Part shown: piece after piece, positions 8,319 to 16,784 of the stretch | Position numbering within the stretch: position 1 is the first letter of the stretch | Layout: each line of letters begins with the position of its first letter | Source of the DNA: CAWCPR01 sp963797475 | Lineage (GTDB): Bacteria; Chloroflexota; Anaerolineae; Anaerolineales; UBA4823 | Assembly: GCA_963797475.1 (NCBI GenBank) | Contig: CAWCPR010000003.1 | Span: forward strand, 496,001-560,000 | Direction of reading: 5' to 3' | Length of the DNA: 64,000 nucleotides | The notes under the pieces: model-generated | What the model was told of the DNA's origin: nothing | Database searches by the model: none | The model's input: the letters and a program-made list of their open reading frames with translations, nothing else | Program-made: the position numbers and the translations under genes

Positions 8319-8433
8319 TTTTTTAGCATATCATATTGAAACGATTGTTGGTTCTTCCCAATCCTTGGTAGAAGCCCAAGCTTTTTTTGAGAAGTTACCG
8401 GTTTATTAACATTCTAGTGAAAGGGAGTTCTTT

Positions 8434-9675
8434 TTGTATTTTACCGAAACCGTGGTTCCCGAATTAGCCGCAACCACGCAAACCCACGATGATAGAGAGC
8501 CTACAGAAACCTGGTACGAACAATTCCTGTCCGAGTATGATTACGAATCCCCGAAACGCGGCCAACTCCTGGAAGGTGAGATCCTGCTCATTGACGAAGA
8601 TGCCATCCTGTTGGACGTTGGCCTGAAGCGAGATGCAATCATACCTGGAAGGGATCTTGATGAAGTGCGGGGGGATGTTCTTGAGAATTTGTCCATTGGC
8701 GATAAGATTCTGGTGTACGTGCTACATGCGCCAGTAGAAGACAAGAACCTGCTGGTCTCTTTAAGTAAAGGTGTGGAGCACGAAGATTGGGATCACGCCG
8801 AAAGAAACCTTGAAAACGAATTGATCACCCCTCTGGAGGTGGTCGGAAAAAATAAAGGCGGCTTGCTGCTTGAGTTTGAATCCTTACGAGGCTTCTTGCC
8901 CTTTTCCCAGATTCCGAAACTGCGCCGTATTCGTGACCAGAAAACTGCGGACGAAATCAAACAGCAGATGATCCACACCCAAATCCCGGTCAAAGTGATC
9001 GAGGTGGACCGGGAGCGACGCCGCCTGATTTTTTCAGCCCTGGCTGCCGAGCAAGAAAAGCGTAAACAGCGATTGCTAGAATTAGAGATTGGACAAATTA
9101 TTCATGGTCCAATCGTAAACATTGTCAAGTTCGGGGTCTTTGTCGATCTGGATGGCATCGATGGGTTGGTCCACATCTCCAAGCTGGACTGGTCGCACGT
9201 CGCCCACCCTTCCGACTTATTTAAAACCGGCGACGAGATCGATGTAAAAATCATCGCCATCGATTTAGACCGGGAGCGCGTCAGCCTGGACCGAAAATCG
9301 CTTCTCCCCAGCCCGTGGGAGCGCTTCAATGAGAATCACAGGGAAGGCGAAACGATGGAGGGGCAGGTTACAAATGTCAGAGAGTTCGGAGCATTCGTAG
9401 CGCTCGCCGACGGCCTGGAAGGGCTGGTGCATGTCAGCGAGCTCGGTTACTCAACATCCGGTCAGCCCCAGGACCTGGTCAAAAAAGGCGACCGGGTGCT
9501 GGTTCAGATTCTGGATATCGACGCCAACAGGGAGCGAATTTCTCTCAGCATGCGCCAGGTGCCGCTGGAAAGCCAGCTCTCGTGGAGCCTTAATAATTCA
9601 TCAGCAAAAGCGGGTGAAAGCGCTGTCACCAACCGTGAAATAACGCCGGTCGATCAGGCGAATTGTGCTGGTTAA
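8434..9675 (+). CDS. rpsA: S1 RNA-binding protein with four S1 domains (ribosomal protein S1 type)
   Basis: A 413-residue protein with four consecutive S1 OB-fold domains, roughly at residues 45-115, 125-200, 215-285 and 300-372. The last two are canonical (IIHGPIVNIVKFGVFVDLDG with GLVHIS, and EGQVTNVREFGAFVALADG with GLVHVSELG). It likely binds mRNA at the 30S ribosome. The start is an unusual TTG at 8434, supported by GGGAG 6 nt upstream and the absence of any in-frame ATG near the conserved region. Its stop codon overlaps the convergent hom gene by 4 nt. Confidence 0.85.
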   Translation: MYFTETVVPELAATTQTHDDREPTETWYEQFLSEYDYESPKRGQLLEGEILLIDEDAILLDVGLKRDAIIPGRDLDEVRGDVLENLSIGDKILVYVLHAPVEDKNLLVSLSKGVEHEDWDHAERNLENELITPLEVVGKNKGGLLLEFESLRGFLPFSQIPKLRRIRDQKTADEIKQQMIHTQIPVKVIEVDRERRRLIFSALAAEQEKRKQRLLELEIGQIIHGPIVNIVKFGVFVDLDGIDGLVHISKLDWSHVAHPSDLFKTGDEIDVKIIAIDLDRERVSLDRKSLLPSPWERFNENHREGETMEGQVTNVREFGAFVALADGLEGLVHVSELGYSTSGQPQDLVKKGDRVLVQILDIDANRERISLSMRQVPLESQLSWSLNNSSAKAGESAVTNREITPVDQANCAG

Positions 9676-10700
9676 ATCCGAACCGCGTTGAGGAAATCGG
9701 CGAATAATCCGTACGCCGTCGTATCAGGTCCGGGATTTTCCTCAATCACTGAGAGCCGGCCGAGGACGTCCGTTTCAAATTGGACGATACTGGTTGTGCC
9801 GCTGACCCCATAAAGCGGCGAATCGGATGCTACCATCTCCGGGGCGACGCGTGCTTCAATTCCATCCGCATTGCGAGACGCAGAGCACACCAATTTCCAA
9901 CGCTTTTTCTCATTGCGGGCGCGGTCGAGATCCTGGTCTGTTAACCCTCGAATGCCCTGGCGATCCACATCTTGTGGCTTCAACGGAACCCCCATCATCA
10001 CCGTCACCAAAGCTGCAACCTTGACTGCCGCATCCCAACCATCGATATCCCCACTTGGATCCGTTTCAGCAATACCGATCGACTGGGCGTAAGCCAGCGC
10101 CTGATCAAAGCTTTCGCCAGATTCCATTCGAGTCAGGATTAAGTTCGTTGTGGAATTCAACACTCCCCGCAGCGCTTTTAAATCTGCTCCTGGCAGTGTT
10201 TCCCGGTACAGTGAGAAGATCGGCGCTCCATCCATCACACTCGATTCAAAATAGAATTTCACCCCACGAGCCAGAGACAAGTTGGTCAATTGTCGATAAG
10301 CGTGGACAACCGGTCCTTTATTGGCTGTGATGGCGTGCATTCCCAGCTCAAGAGCTGTCTTGATATGATCGACAGCGGGCTGCCCATTTTCATAATTGAC
10401 CGGGGTATTTTCAAATAATACATCCGCTCCACAGCGGCGGATGAAATCATCAACCCCTGCCAGAGGGGTTTGACCCGAAAATACGTCGAGAGAACCGCCT
10501 GCAGCTACCACTTTCAGCGCACGGTCCAAATCCAACCCATCCAGGTCGATCGCGGTCCCATGCCTGCCAGTTGCGATCCCGGTCACCGTAAAGGTGAGAT
10601 TGTATGACGATAGCAGCCTGTCCTGTTTTTGCAGGAGTAGCCGCGCCAGGGCACGGCCCACATTGCCAAATCCAAGAAGAGCCAAATTATAATGAGGCAT
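9672..10700 (-). CDS. hom: Homoserine dehydrogenase (short form, no ACT domain)
   Basis: A 342-residue NAD(P)H-dependent homoserine dehydrogenase of the aspartate pathway leading to threonine and methionine. The Rossmann motif LLGFGNVGRAL is at residues 8-18, ANKGPVV lies near 128, and the family signature is ETDPSGDIDGWDAAVK with its catalytic lysine. The C-terminal ACT domain of longer enzymes is missing, so feedback control by threonine is unlikely. It follows the SCO1664-family gene by 21 nt and so probably belongs to that operon. The 3' end overlaps the convergent S1 gene by 4 nt. Confidence 0.9.
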   Translation of the reverse strand: MPHYNLALLGFGNVGRALARLLLQKQDRLLSSYNLTFTVTGIATGRHGTAIDLDGLDLDRALKVVAAGGSLDVFSGQTPLAGVDDFIRRCGADVLFENTPVNYENGQPAVDHIKTALELGMHAITANKGPVVHAYRQLTNLSLARGVKFYFESSVMDGAPIFSLYRETLPGADLKALRGVLNSTTNLILTRMESGESFDQALAYAQSIGIAETDPSGDIDGWDAAVKVAALVTVMMGVPLKPQDVDRQGIRGLTDQDLDRARNEKKRWKLVCSASRNADGIEARVAPEMVASDSPLYGVSGTTSIVQFETDVLGRLSVIEENPGPDTTAYGLFADFLNAVRI

Positions 10701-10721
10701 AGAGACTCCTGAAGGGTCCAG

Positions 10722-11468
10722 CTAAATTTGAGGCCAGGGGTAGGGGCGGCGGTATGGATTCGGAGGCGGGAAGCGGTTCGCCACCAGAATGGCTTTGGCT
10801 CGTGACGCCAGGGCAGAGACCTCATTAGCGCTCAGATATTCTTGAAGCTGTAGCGAAACACCAGAAGGCAGGCCATCCTTTGGCAAAAGTTTCTGGTAAA
10901 AGAGGTTTAAGCTGGCGCACAGCGCTTCCGGCAACGGCTCACCGGAAAAATCCCAAATCACCGTGCGCAGTTTCTCCTCCTCATGGAAACAAACACCGTG
11001 ATCGATCAACCAGAGGTGATTTTGTGGGTCGATCAGGATATGGCTGCCTTTGCGATCGGCGTTATTAATCAAGATATCGAACAGGGCCACCGAGCGCAAG
11101 CGCTGAAGATCTTCCTGGCTGAAATTAAAGTAGTGATATTCCGGATCGTGTTCTATAAAAAGCTGCAAAGAGCCTTGACCCACCGGCCCTTTCTTACGGT
11201 AAACCGTGGGCGGAACCAGGCTCCATCCAAGCGCTTCGCTCACCAGGTATGCAGCCACCTCGCGCCGCGCCAGGCTCGCCACGGGGAAATCCCACAAAGG
11301 ACGCTCACCACGCGTGGGTTTATAAACCGAACGCAAGGTGATATCCCCTTGCGTTACCTGCGCCAGAAATGTGTAATTAGAGCCCCACAAAAACTCGCCT
11401 TCAATTGAAACCTTACCTGATTGAAGGATGGTTAAAGCTTCTCGGTCGGGGAGTCTGTTATCGGACAT
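10722..11468 (-). CDS. SCO1664-family protein (PI3/4-kinase-like fold)
   Basis: A protein of about 248 residues of the family first named from Streptomyces SCO1664, with distant likeness to phosphatidylinositol kinase/HipA folds. Kinase-like elements visible: an N-terminal VSIEGEFLWGSNYTFLAQV, YKPTRGERPLWDFP and ARREVAAYLVSEALGW, then the catalytic-loop-like FDILINNADRKGSHIL (N-N-A-D-R) and the metal-site-like LWLIDHGVCFH. The substrate is unknown. I start at ATG 11468; a TTG at 11486 is in frame. It lies in the order phosphomutase, DUF3090, SCO1664, the same as in Actinobacteria. Confidence 0.8.
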   Translation of the reverse strand: MSDNRLPDREALTILQSGKVSIEGEFLWGSNYTFLAQVTQGDITLRSVYKPTRGERPLWDFPVASLARREVAAYLVSEALGWSLVPPTVYRKKGPVGQGSLQLFIEHDPEYHYFNFSQEDLQRLRSVALFDILINNADRKGSHILIDPQNHLWLIDHGVCFHEEEKLRTVIWDFSGEPLPEALCASLNLFYQKLLPKDGLPSGVSLQLQEYLSANEVSALASRAKAILVANRFPPPNPYRRPYPWPQI

Positions 11469-11510
11469 TTTCAGGGCGGCAAACAAGACCCGGAATACCA
11501 GAGGTCAGAA

Positions 11511-12038
11511 TCAGGTTTTATGCCCGTTCCTTTTCGGGCAGAAATGACCTTCCGGGTCCATTGGCTGCCCGCACTGCGGACAAAGCGGACGGCCACGAGA
11601 GGACACTTCCATTCCCCAGTGACACATCGCCCGGATTTGTGAGCGAGAACACCAGAAACGGACAACGTCGGCTTCGCCAGGTTCATCTCCCTCCGGAAGC
11701 AGCTCACGCGTCACCAGGACGACCAGATCATTATCGGCGTCATAACCCAAGCCAAGCTCGCCAACCCGGAAAAGAGGGTCTACAGGCGGGTTAATGTGCA
11801 TTTTCTCTTCGACGTAATCCGCGGAGGCTTCAGGCAAATCGGGAAACTTCTCATTGATCTCGGTCAGGAACTGCTCAAGTCCGACTGCCAGGGATTGAAT
11901 TTGGATCTTTTCCACGATTAAAGTGACGGTTTTCGCCTCCTGCCAGCCCTGGATGTAGAAAACACGCTTGCCAAGCGGGCCGATCGCGTCCGTCGTCAGA
12001 TGAGTGACCGGTTTTAGGTCAATCTCTGTAGAGGGCAT
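11511..12038 (-). CDS. DUF3090-family protein with C-terminal zinc ribbon
   Basis: A 175-residue protein of unknown function. The N-terminal part (IGPLGKRVFYIQGWQEAKTV and IVEKIQIQSLAVGLEQFL) and the acidic middle match the DUF3090 family. The C-terminus has a zinc-ribbon-like CPQCGQPMDPEGHFCPKRNGH. It is the middle member of a trio found mostly in Actinobacteria and Chloroflexi. It precedes the SCO1664-like gene by 42 nt. A conserved trio suggests a shared, still undefined nucleotide or lipid phosphate pathway. Confidence 0.8.
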   Translation of the reverse strand: MPSTEIDLKPVTHLTTDAIGPLGKRVFYIQGWQEAKTVTLIVEKIQIQSLAVGLEQFLTEINEKFPDLPEASADYVEEKMHINPPVDPLFRVGELGLGYDADNDLVVLVTRELLPEGDEPGEADVVRFWCSRSQIRAMCHWGMEVSSRGRPLCPQCGQPMDPEGHFCPKRNGHKT

Positions 12039-12096
12039 AATCGCTCCAATTCTCGTGTGGTCATTTTCAGAATGCTATCCTGATCTGATCTTCTAA

Positions 12097-12200
12097 GTGT
12101 TGGGCGCTTTGCCCTGGCTGCAGGCCAGGGGTCCGAGCACCACGCAATATTATGTAGAGTTGCGGCTACGATGCAATCTCCAGAGATCCATCAAAACAGG
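12097..12200 (+). repeat. Interspersed repeat R, copy 1 (diverged)
   Basis: Starts GTGTTGGGCGCTTTGCCC, then a hairpin CCTGGCTGCAGGCCAGG, then CACCACGCAAT, and ends near CCATCAAAACAGGA. It matches copy 2 at 31495 almost base for base in the first 50 bp and the last 15 bp. It separates the phosphomutase gene from the DUF3090 gene of the conserved trio. Confidence 0.7.
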
Positions 12201-12290
12201 ATTTCAGAGAATTGAGATTCACCTGCGGGCTTTACCCAAGACTGAACCCCATTCCCAACTTGTAAAATGATACGTTGTAGTATACCAGAA

Positions 12291-12909
12291 TCACTGCTTG
12301 GGCAATGTAAAAGAAAGATCATAATTCAGAGTCATCAGATGGCTGCCCATCTCGCCAATATACAGGGCCGTGATCGAAGCTGGAGAGACGCTTAACCTTT
12401 GGAACAGGTCAAGCGGTTGGCCTATGAAATAGGATACCGCCAGCTTTATTGGATCGGAGTGAGAGACACATGCCAGGATATCTTTCGGTTCGTACATCGC
12501 TGCCAGTGCCTGGATGTCGTTGCATATGCGCTGTTGAGCCTCGGCGAAAGTCTCGCCGCCAGGAAAATGCATCATAGAAGGCGCTAACTGAACCTTGCGC
12601 CAGGCTTTCAGCCGGCTCAAACCTTTGAGCTTCTTATCCTGCCACTCGCCCACATCCACCTCGATCAGCCCTGGTCTCACGATCACTTCTAAACCCAAAG
12701 CAGTGGCAATCGGCTGGGCAGTCTCCAGAGCACGCTCCATCGGGCTGCTATAAATAACCTTTATCGCCGAACCCGTTAAATCTGGCAGCCAGCGCCTGGG
12801 CCTGCGTGCGGCCTTTTTCATTCAAATGCACCCCAGGCAACCGGCCCGCCAGGCGCCCTTTCTTCACGTAGTCATTCTCCGCATGTCTGATCAGCAAAAC
12901 GATGGGCAT
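12291..12909 (-). pseudogene. Histidine phosphatase (MSMEG_4193-family phosphomutase), frameshifted
   Basis: The protein begins at ATG 12909 with the catalytic RHG-type motif (MPIVLLIRHAEN) and LPGVHLNEKGRTQAQAL, then continues in another frame with VIYSSPMERALETAQPIA, PGLIEVDVGEWQ and CVSHSDPIKLAVSYFIG, which contains the second catalytic histidine. Deleting one base in the T-run at 12760-12762 would restore a single frame of about 206 residues, the normal family length. It is the first member of the conserved trio. Either the gene is recently inactivated or the assembly has a homopolymer error; the rest looks intact. Confidence 0.8.
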
Positions 12910-13016
12910 TATCAACCTTTCATTCCGTTTATTCTTGCCGGATGCCAGGGGAATGCTGCCTCTTACCCGGAGACGCCCGGATAAGAAGGGCCGGTGGCCA
13001 CGATTGAAACTGCAAT

Positions 13017-14438
13017 CTATCCCGCCAGACCACCCGCTTTATGTTTACTCTTTATCTCTTTAATGGCTTCTTCGGAGAGGTCTGGAAGTGTCTCCGCCCG
13101 GGAAATGCCTAAGGCCTGGCGTTGCGCCTCACGCCAGCGCTCCAATCGTTCGACGACCTGGGCTTCGTAACCCTGAGTGGAAGGCCGGTAAAAATAAGTG
13201 CCCAACACAGGTTTTGGCAGGTACTGCTGCGGCAAGAAATGGTCCGGGCTTTCATGAGGGTATTGGTAGCCCTGCCCGTGCCCCAGGGCGCGGGCATCCC
13301 GGTTGCTATCTTGCAGGTGAGGCGGAACCTCTGTCTTGCCCTGCTCTTCAATCAACTGAAAAGCTTTGAAATATGCGCCAGCCGAGTTTGATTTTGTGGC
13401 TGTTGCCAGGTAGAGCGTGGCTTCCACGATGGGATAGATGCCCTCCGGCAGGCCGACATAATCAAATGCCTGGGCCGCCGCGTTGGCGACAACCAGGCCA
13501 AGTGGATCTCCCAGGCCGATGTCCTCGCCTGCCAGGATCAGCAGGCGGCGCAGGATAAAACGCGGGTCTTCGCCTGCATAGAGCATTTTCGCCAGCCAAT
13601 ACAGGGCCGCATCCGGGTCGGAGCCGCGCACCGATTTGATGAATGCCGAGATGGTGTCGTAATGCGCGTCGCCGTCCTTATCGTAAAGCACAGCCCGGCG
13701 TTGAATGGACTCTTGAGCGACCTCGAGCGTGATATGGACAAGTCCATCGCGATCGGGCGGCGTACTCTCAACTGCCAGCTCGAGGGCGTTCAAGGCATTG
13801 CGCGCATCGCCTCCCGCCACCTGGATAAGATGCAAAGTGGCGTCTTCATCCATCCGAATTCTGCGCTCTCCGTAACCTCGTTCAGGATCACGCAGCGCAT
13901 TCTCCAGGATCCGGCGAACGTCGCCATCCTGTAAAGGCCGGAGCTGAAAGACGCGTGAGCGCGAGACCAATGCGCCGATCACCTCGAAGTACGGGTTTTC
14001 GGTCGTCGCCCCAATCAAGGTTACCGTCCCATTTTCGACATGCGGCAGCAAAGCATCCTGCTGAGCTTTGTTCCAGCGGTGGACCTCATCCACAAATAGG
14101 ATGGTTTTGGTCTGATATAACTTGCGCCGCTCCAGGGCCTTATCAATCACTTCTCTCAGCTCAGCCTTGCCAGCCATAACTGCGGAGAGCGTCTCAAAAT
14201 GGCTCTTAGTCTGGTTGGCAATTACCATCGCCAGGGTGGTCTTGCCTGTGCCAGGCGGGCCCCACAGGAGGATCGACGAAAACAGCCGGTCGGCTTCGAT
14301 GGCGCGCCGAAGCAGCTTTCCAGGACCGACGATCTCCTCCTGGCCGATGAACTCGTCCAAAGTGCGCGGGCGCATACGGGCCGCCAGAGGCGCTTCGGTT
14401 TTCATACGCTCTTGCATGGCATGATCGAAGAGGTCCAT
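13017..14438 (-). CDS. rarA: Replication-associated recombination protein A (RarA/MgsA AAA+ ATPase)
   Basis: A protein of about 473 residues that acts at stalled replication forks. N-terminal RMRPRTLDEFIGQEEIVG, Walker A LLWGPPGTGKTTLA, Walker B TILFVDEVHRWNKAQQDALLP, sensor 1 LIGATTENPYFE and the MgsA tetramerisation region (AGEDIGLGDPLGLVVANAAAQA) are all present, with the C-terminal QYLPKPVLGTYFYRPSTQGYE. ATG 14438 has GGAAGA upstream and lies 1 nt after the HNH gene stop codon. Two broken copies of its 5' part occur upstream at 15551 and 17711. Confidence 0.93.
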   Translation of the reverse strand: MDLFDHAMQERMKTEAPLAARMRPRTLDEFIGQEEIVGPGKLLRRAIEADRLFSSILLWGPPGTGKTTLAMVIANQTKSHFETLSAVMAGKAELREVIDKALERRKLYQTKTILFVDEVHRWNKAQQDALLPHVENGTVTLIGATTENPYFEVIGALVSRSRVFQLRPLQDGDVRRILENALRDPERGYGERRIRMDEDATLHLIQVAGGDARNALNALELAVESTPPDRDGLVHITLEVAQESIQRRAVLYDKDGDAHYDTISAFIKSVRGSDPDAALYWLAKMLYAGEDPRFILRRLLILAGEDIGLGDPLGLVVANAAAQAFDYVGLPEGIYPIVEATLYLATATKSNSAGAYFKAFQLIEEQGKTEVPPHLQDSNRDARALGHGQGYQYPHESPDHFLPQQYLPKPVLGTYFYRPSTQGYEAQVVERLERWREAQRQALGISRAETLPDLSEEAIKEIKSKHKAGGLAG

Positions 14439-14439
14439 A

Positions 14440-14868
14440 TTATTCTTCCGGTGGATGCCACTCAACCATCACCCATCGCCTTCGAGCCGAAACAATTACC
14501 TCCCGGTTCATTCGGAGGATGACGACCGTCGCTCGTCCAGTCTGGGTCAAGCCCTCAACTCGTGTTCCATCCGGGCTCCAGCGAAAATGGTCCAGCCAAT
14601 TCTGTTTTCGGGGATTGAACAAATGGACAAGCTCGCCAGTTAATGGATCTTCTGCTTCGAGCCGGTTTGCTTTATACTCGTTGCATGACCAGCAGGCCAG
14701 GCAAAGGTTTTCAAAATTCGTCTGTCCACCTTTCGATAAAGGATGAATATGATCGATTGTAAGTGGAATTCCGCTAATAAACTCACTCGTACCACAATAA
14801 GCGCAACGCAATCTATCTGCCTGGCGTACTCGTTCGCGCAGTTCTTTAGGAACATATGCCGGCGACAT
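14440..14868 (-). CDS. HNH endonuclease
   Basis: A 142-residue HNH nuclease. The domain is complete: two CxxC pairs (LRCAYCG and CLACWSCN), the catalytic HNH-type core LTIDHIHPLSKGGQTNFENL and the closing helix EYKANR. About 60 C-terminal residues follow. I choose ATG 14868, 2 nt after the stop codon of the RHH-like gene, implying translational coupling; ATG 14901 would overlap that gene. Its stop codon is 1 nt before the rarA ATG. It could be a defence or homing-type nuclease. Confidence 0.85.
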   Translation of the reverse strand: MSPAYVPKELRERVRQADRLRCAYCGTSEFISGIPLTIDHIHPLSKGGQTNFENLCLACWSCNEYKANRLEAEDPLTGELVHLFNPRKQNWLDHFRWSPDGTRVEGLTQTGRATVVILRMNREVIVSARRRWVMVEWHPPEE

Positions 14869-14870
14869 GG

Positions 14871-15275
14871 TTATTGAATTGGTGTAAAATACCCACGCCA
14901 ACGCAACAAGACAGCAGCATGCGACTTCCTGAGAACAAAACGATCCGTTTCGCTTTGGAGGTGCTCCAACTCTAATCGTTCGGCATCGGTCAACCCGCCT
15001 GACTCATTATTTTCCAGTAACTCGTTAAAGCGCTTCATTTCAGCTTCTGTTTTGCGACGTCTGGCGATTTGCCATAAGTCATCATCACTAAGCCGGTCCA
15101 TTTCAGCCAGTTCGGTCTGAAATTCTGCCGGAGCATCGTCCCAGTCCGGTGGACTTCCAACTTGCAAAGCGTGGAGGATAACATCCTCTAAAGTTCGGTT
15201 TGTTGCTTGAGCATTGTTTACCAAACGACGATAGAGCGGTTCTGGGAGTTGGAGGGTAACTTTTTCGATCAGCAT
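14871..15275 (-). CDS. RHH-like regulatory or antitoxin protein upstream of HNH nuclease
   Basis: A 134-residue protein. The N-terminus KVTLQLPEPLYRRLVNNAQ followed by TNRTLEDVILHAL fits a ribbon-helix-helix DNA-binding fold as seen in antitoxins. The rest is highly charged and helical (DDDLWQIARRRKTEAEMKRF, LTDAERLELEHLQSE). It is coupled to the HNH gene (2-nt gap). I infer that it binds DNA or controls the nuclease, but no direct function can be assigned. Confidence 0.6.
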   Translation of the reverse strand: MLIEKVTLQLPEPLYRRLVNNAQATNRTLEDVILHALQVGSPPDWDDAPAEFQTELAEMDRLSDDDLWQIARRRKTEAEMKRFNELLENNESGGLTDAERLELEHLQSETDRFVLRKSHAAVLLRWRGYFTPIQ

Positions 15276-15279
15276 GATT

Positions 15280-15534
15280 TCACGTCCTGGCGAGGAGGGA
15301 AAACAAAAACCAGTTCATTTTTCCCGATCTATTATAACGCCGGGGGAATAGGTAAACAAGCAAGGTTCTTGACCTCTGGCTACAGAGCTTCTCGATAGGT
15401 CGATAACCAGCCAAAAACCGCCCGCCGCTTCTGCGATGGATTGTATCTACAATTGTTCCTACTGTTTCTATGTCTTCCCCACTGCGCTCAGAAACAAGCT
15501 GGACAAGGATATCGCGGTCAAGACGGTTTGCCAT
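15280..15534 (-). CDS. Small hypothetical protein, possibly truncated
   Basis: An open frame of 84 codons starting 17 nt after the end of the rarA fragment at 15551. The first 45 residues (RLDRDILVQLVSERSGEDIETVG, then IVDTIHRRSGGRFLAGYRP) are plausible as a folded helical domain faintly like the N-terminus of HU-type proteins; the C-terminal part (RRYNRSGKMNWFLFSLL) looks like read-through of non-coding sequence. It precedes the RHH-like gene by 4 nt. I do not recognise it. Confidence 0.3.
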   Translation of the reverse strand: MANRLDRDILVQLVSERSGEDIETVGTIVDTIHRRSGGRFLAGYRPIEKLCSQRSRTLLVYLFPRRYNRSGKMNWFLFSLLART

Positions 15535-15550
15535 ATTTTTAATGAGTGCC

Positions 15551-15800
15551 TTAATTAAGTGTTTCTATTACCTGCTTCACAAATAGGATAGTTTTGGTCT
15601 GATATAACTTGCGCCGTTCCAGGGCCTTATCGATCACTTCTCTGAGCTCGGCTTTGCCTGCCATGACCGCCGAAAGAGTCTCGAAATGGCCCTTGGTTTG
15701 GTTGGCAATGACCGTTTGAGCATCGCTCAATCCGCCAGAGTGGTCTTGCCGGTGCCTGGTGGTCCCCACAGAAGGATCGAGGAGAACAACTTGATGTATT
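15551..15800 (-). pseudogene. Degenerate 5' fragment of rarA (copy B)
   Basis: Matches the intact gene from just after Walker A (GTTRHRQDHSGG in a shifted frame) through ANQTKGHFETLSAVMAGKAEL, VIDKALERRKLYQTKTILFV. At the Walker B aspartate it switches to KQVIETLN and a stop. A short palindrome-bearing insertion with GAGCATCGCTC (about 15715-15735) breaks the frame; the fragment is lost upstream of about 15800. It shares both the insertion and the aberrant 3' junction with copy C at 17711. Confidence 0.85.
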
Positions 15801-15844
15801 TCAGGGATTTATATTCGATGAGAAAAAAAGCGACACTGTCCGGG

Positions 15845-16519
15845 TCACTTTGTGGTTAAGCCTTTCATAAGTTCTAGTGCCAGGTTCTGGAAATCGCTCT
15901 TCAATTGAACTGGATCAAAGGGAACAAGCATTTTTACCGGCCAACGTTCGATTTCATCCGGAAAGTTTGTGACCCGATTTAAGGCTACTGCCATCCAATA
16001 TCGATCAAAACCAGGGTCCTTCTGAGCTGCTAGATCTAACAACGGCTGGACAGCTTCACCTTTGATCAGAAAGTAAAGATCAACAGCATCTCGTGGCTCG
16101 GCACGTCCGTAATAAGCCAGGATTTTATCAATCCTTAGATCCTTGAAGTCATTGACCCTGACACCGCTCTCAGCTAGAACTGGAGGCTTAAATCGAAAAG
16201 GGGAGTCAAGAGCTAGATCAACTTTCAAGCTCTCTCCCCCTTCGACGAGCAAAAATTCTACATAACTGGCAAAACGCCGGACGACTGAGAGCTGCAGTCC
16301 CTTAGACGAACAAAGAGCTTCAACTTGATATGAAACCGGGGTAATCAGTTCCGCTTCACTGGTAAAAAAATCGAGATCGAAAGACATTCGATGTCCCAGG
16401 TAGTATTCAGCCAGGGCAGTGCCGCCTGTCAGAAAAAACCTTTCTTGATCTGGGATCTGAGCAAAAATTTTCAAGAAAGTTGTTTGGTTCGAGGTGAGTA
16501 AGCCTTTCCCTTTAAGCAT
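15845..16519 (-). CDS. AbiEii/AbiGii-type nucleotidyltransferase toxin
   Basis: A 224-residue protein of the AbiEii-like nucleotidyltransferase family, used as toxins in abortive-infection and toxin-antitoxin systems. Motifs: FFLTGGTALAEYYLGHRMSFDLDFFT contains the GG and DxD-type catalytic elements (residues about 30-55), LKVDLALDSPFRF gives the third carboxylate, and LRIDKILAYYGRAEPRDAVDLYFL is the family C-terminal signature. Its start overlaps the preceding antitoxin-like gene by 8 nt. It lies 45 nt upstream of the degenerate rarA fragment B. Confidence 0.87.
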   Translation of the reverse strand: MLKGKGLLTSNQTTFLKIFAQIPDQERFFLTGGTALAEYYLGHRMSFDLDFFTSEAELITPVSYQVEALCSSKGLQLSVVRRFASYVEFLLVEGGESLKVDLALDSPFRFKPPVLAESGVRVNDFKDLRIDKILAYYGRAEPRDAVDLYFLIKGEAVQPLLDLAAQKDPGFDRYWMAVALNRVTNFPDEIERWPVKMLVPFDPVQLKSDFQNLALELMKGLTTK

Positions 16520-16739
16520 CCATGGATTCCAGGTATCTTTTCCACAATAGATAGATATCGGATGGTAAATCTAAAGTTTCTAATTCCTGTCGGATCTCTT
16601 GAATATTTAAAGCGCGTATATCCTCTGACCGACCGTGCATCAGTACCTGACGCAGATACCAACGACGCTGGAATGGGTCTCGAAGATCTACCTGATCCGT
16701 GCTCCAAACAATATGTCGAGGTGGAAATGTCAAAGCCAT
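16512..16739 (-). CDS. Antitoxin-like small protein paired with AbiEii toxin
   Basis: A 75-residue protein beginning FPPRHIVWSTDQVDLRDPFQR with RRWYLRQVLMHGRSEDI and ending DIYLLWKRYLESMDA. Small proteins of this kind commonly precede AbiEii-type nucleotidyltransferase genes, and the 8-nt overlap (shared ATGCTTAA) signals tight coupling. AGGAAG before ATG 16739 is a good ribosome binding site. It lacks an obvious DNA-binding motif, so the mechanism is open. Confidence 0.65.
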   Translation of the reverse strand: MALTFPPRHIVWSTDQVDLRDPFQRRWYLRQVLMHGRSEDIRALNIQEIRQELETLDLPSDIYLLWKRYLESMDA

Positions 16740-16784
16740 TAAACTTCCTGCTTCCTTTCATTTCCATTATACTGCCAAGGAGAA

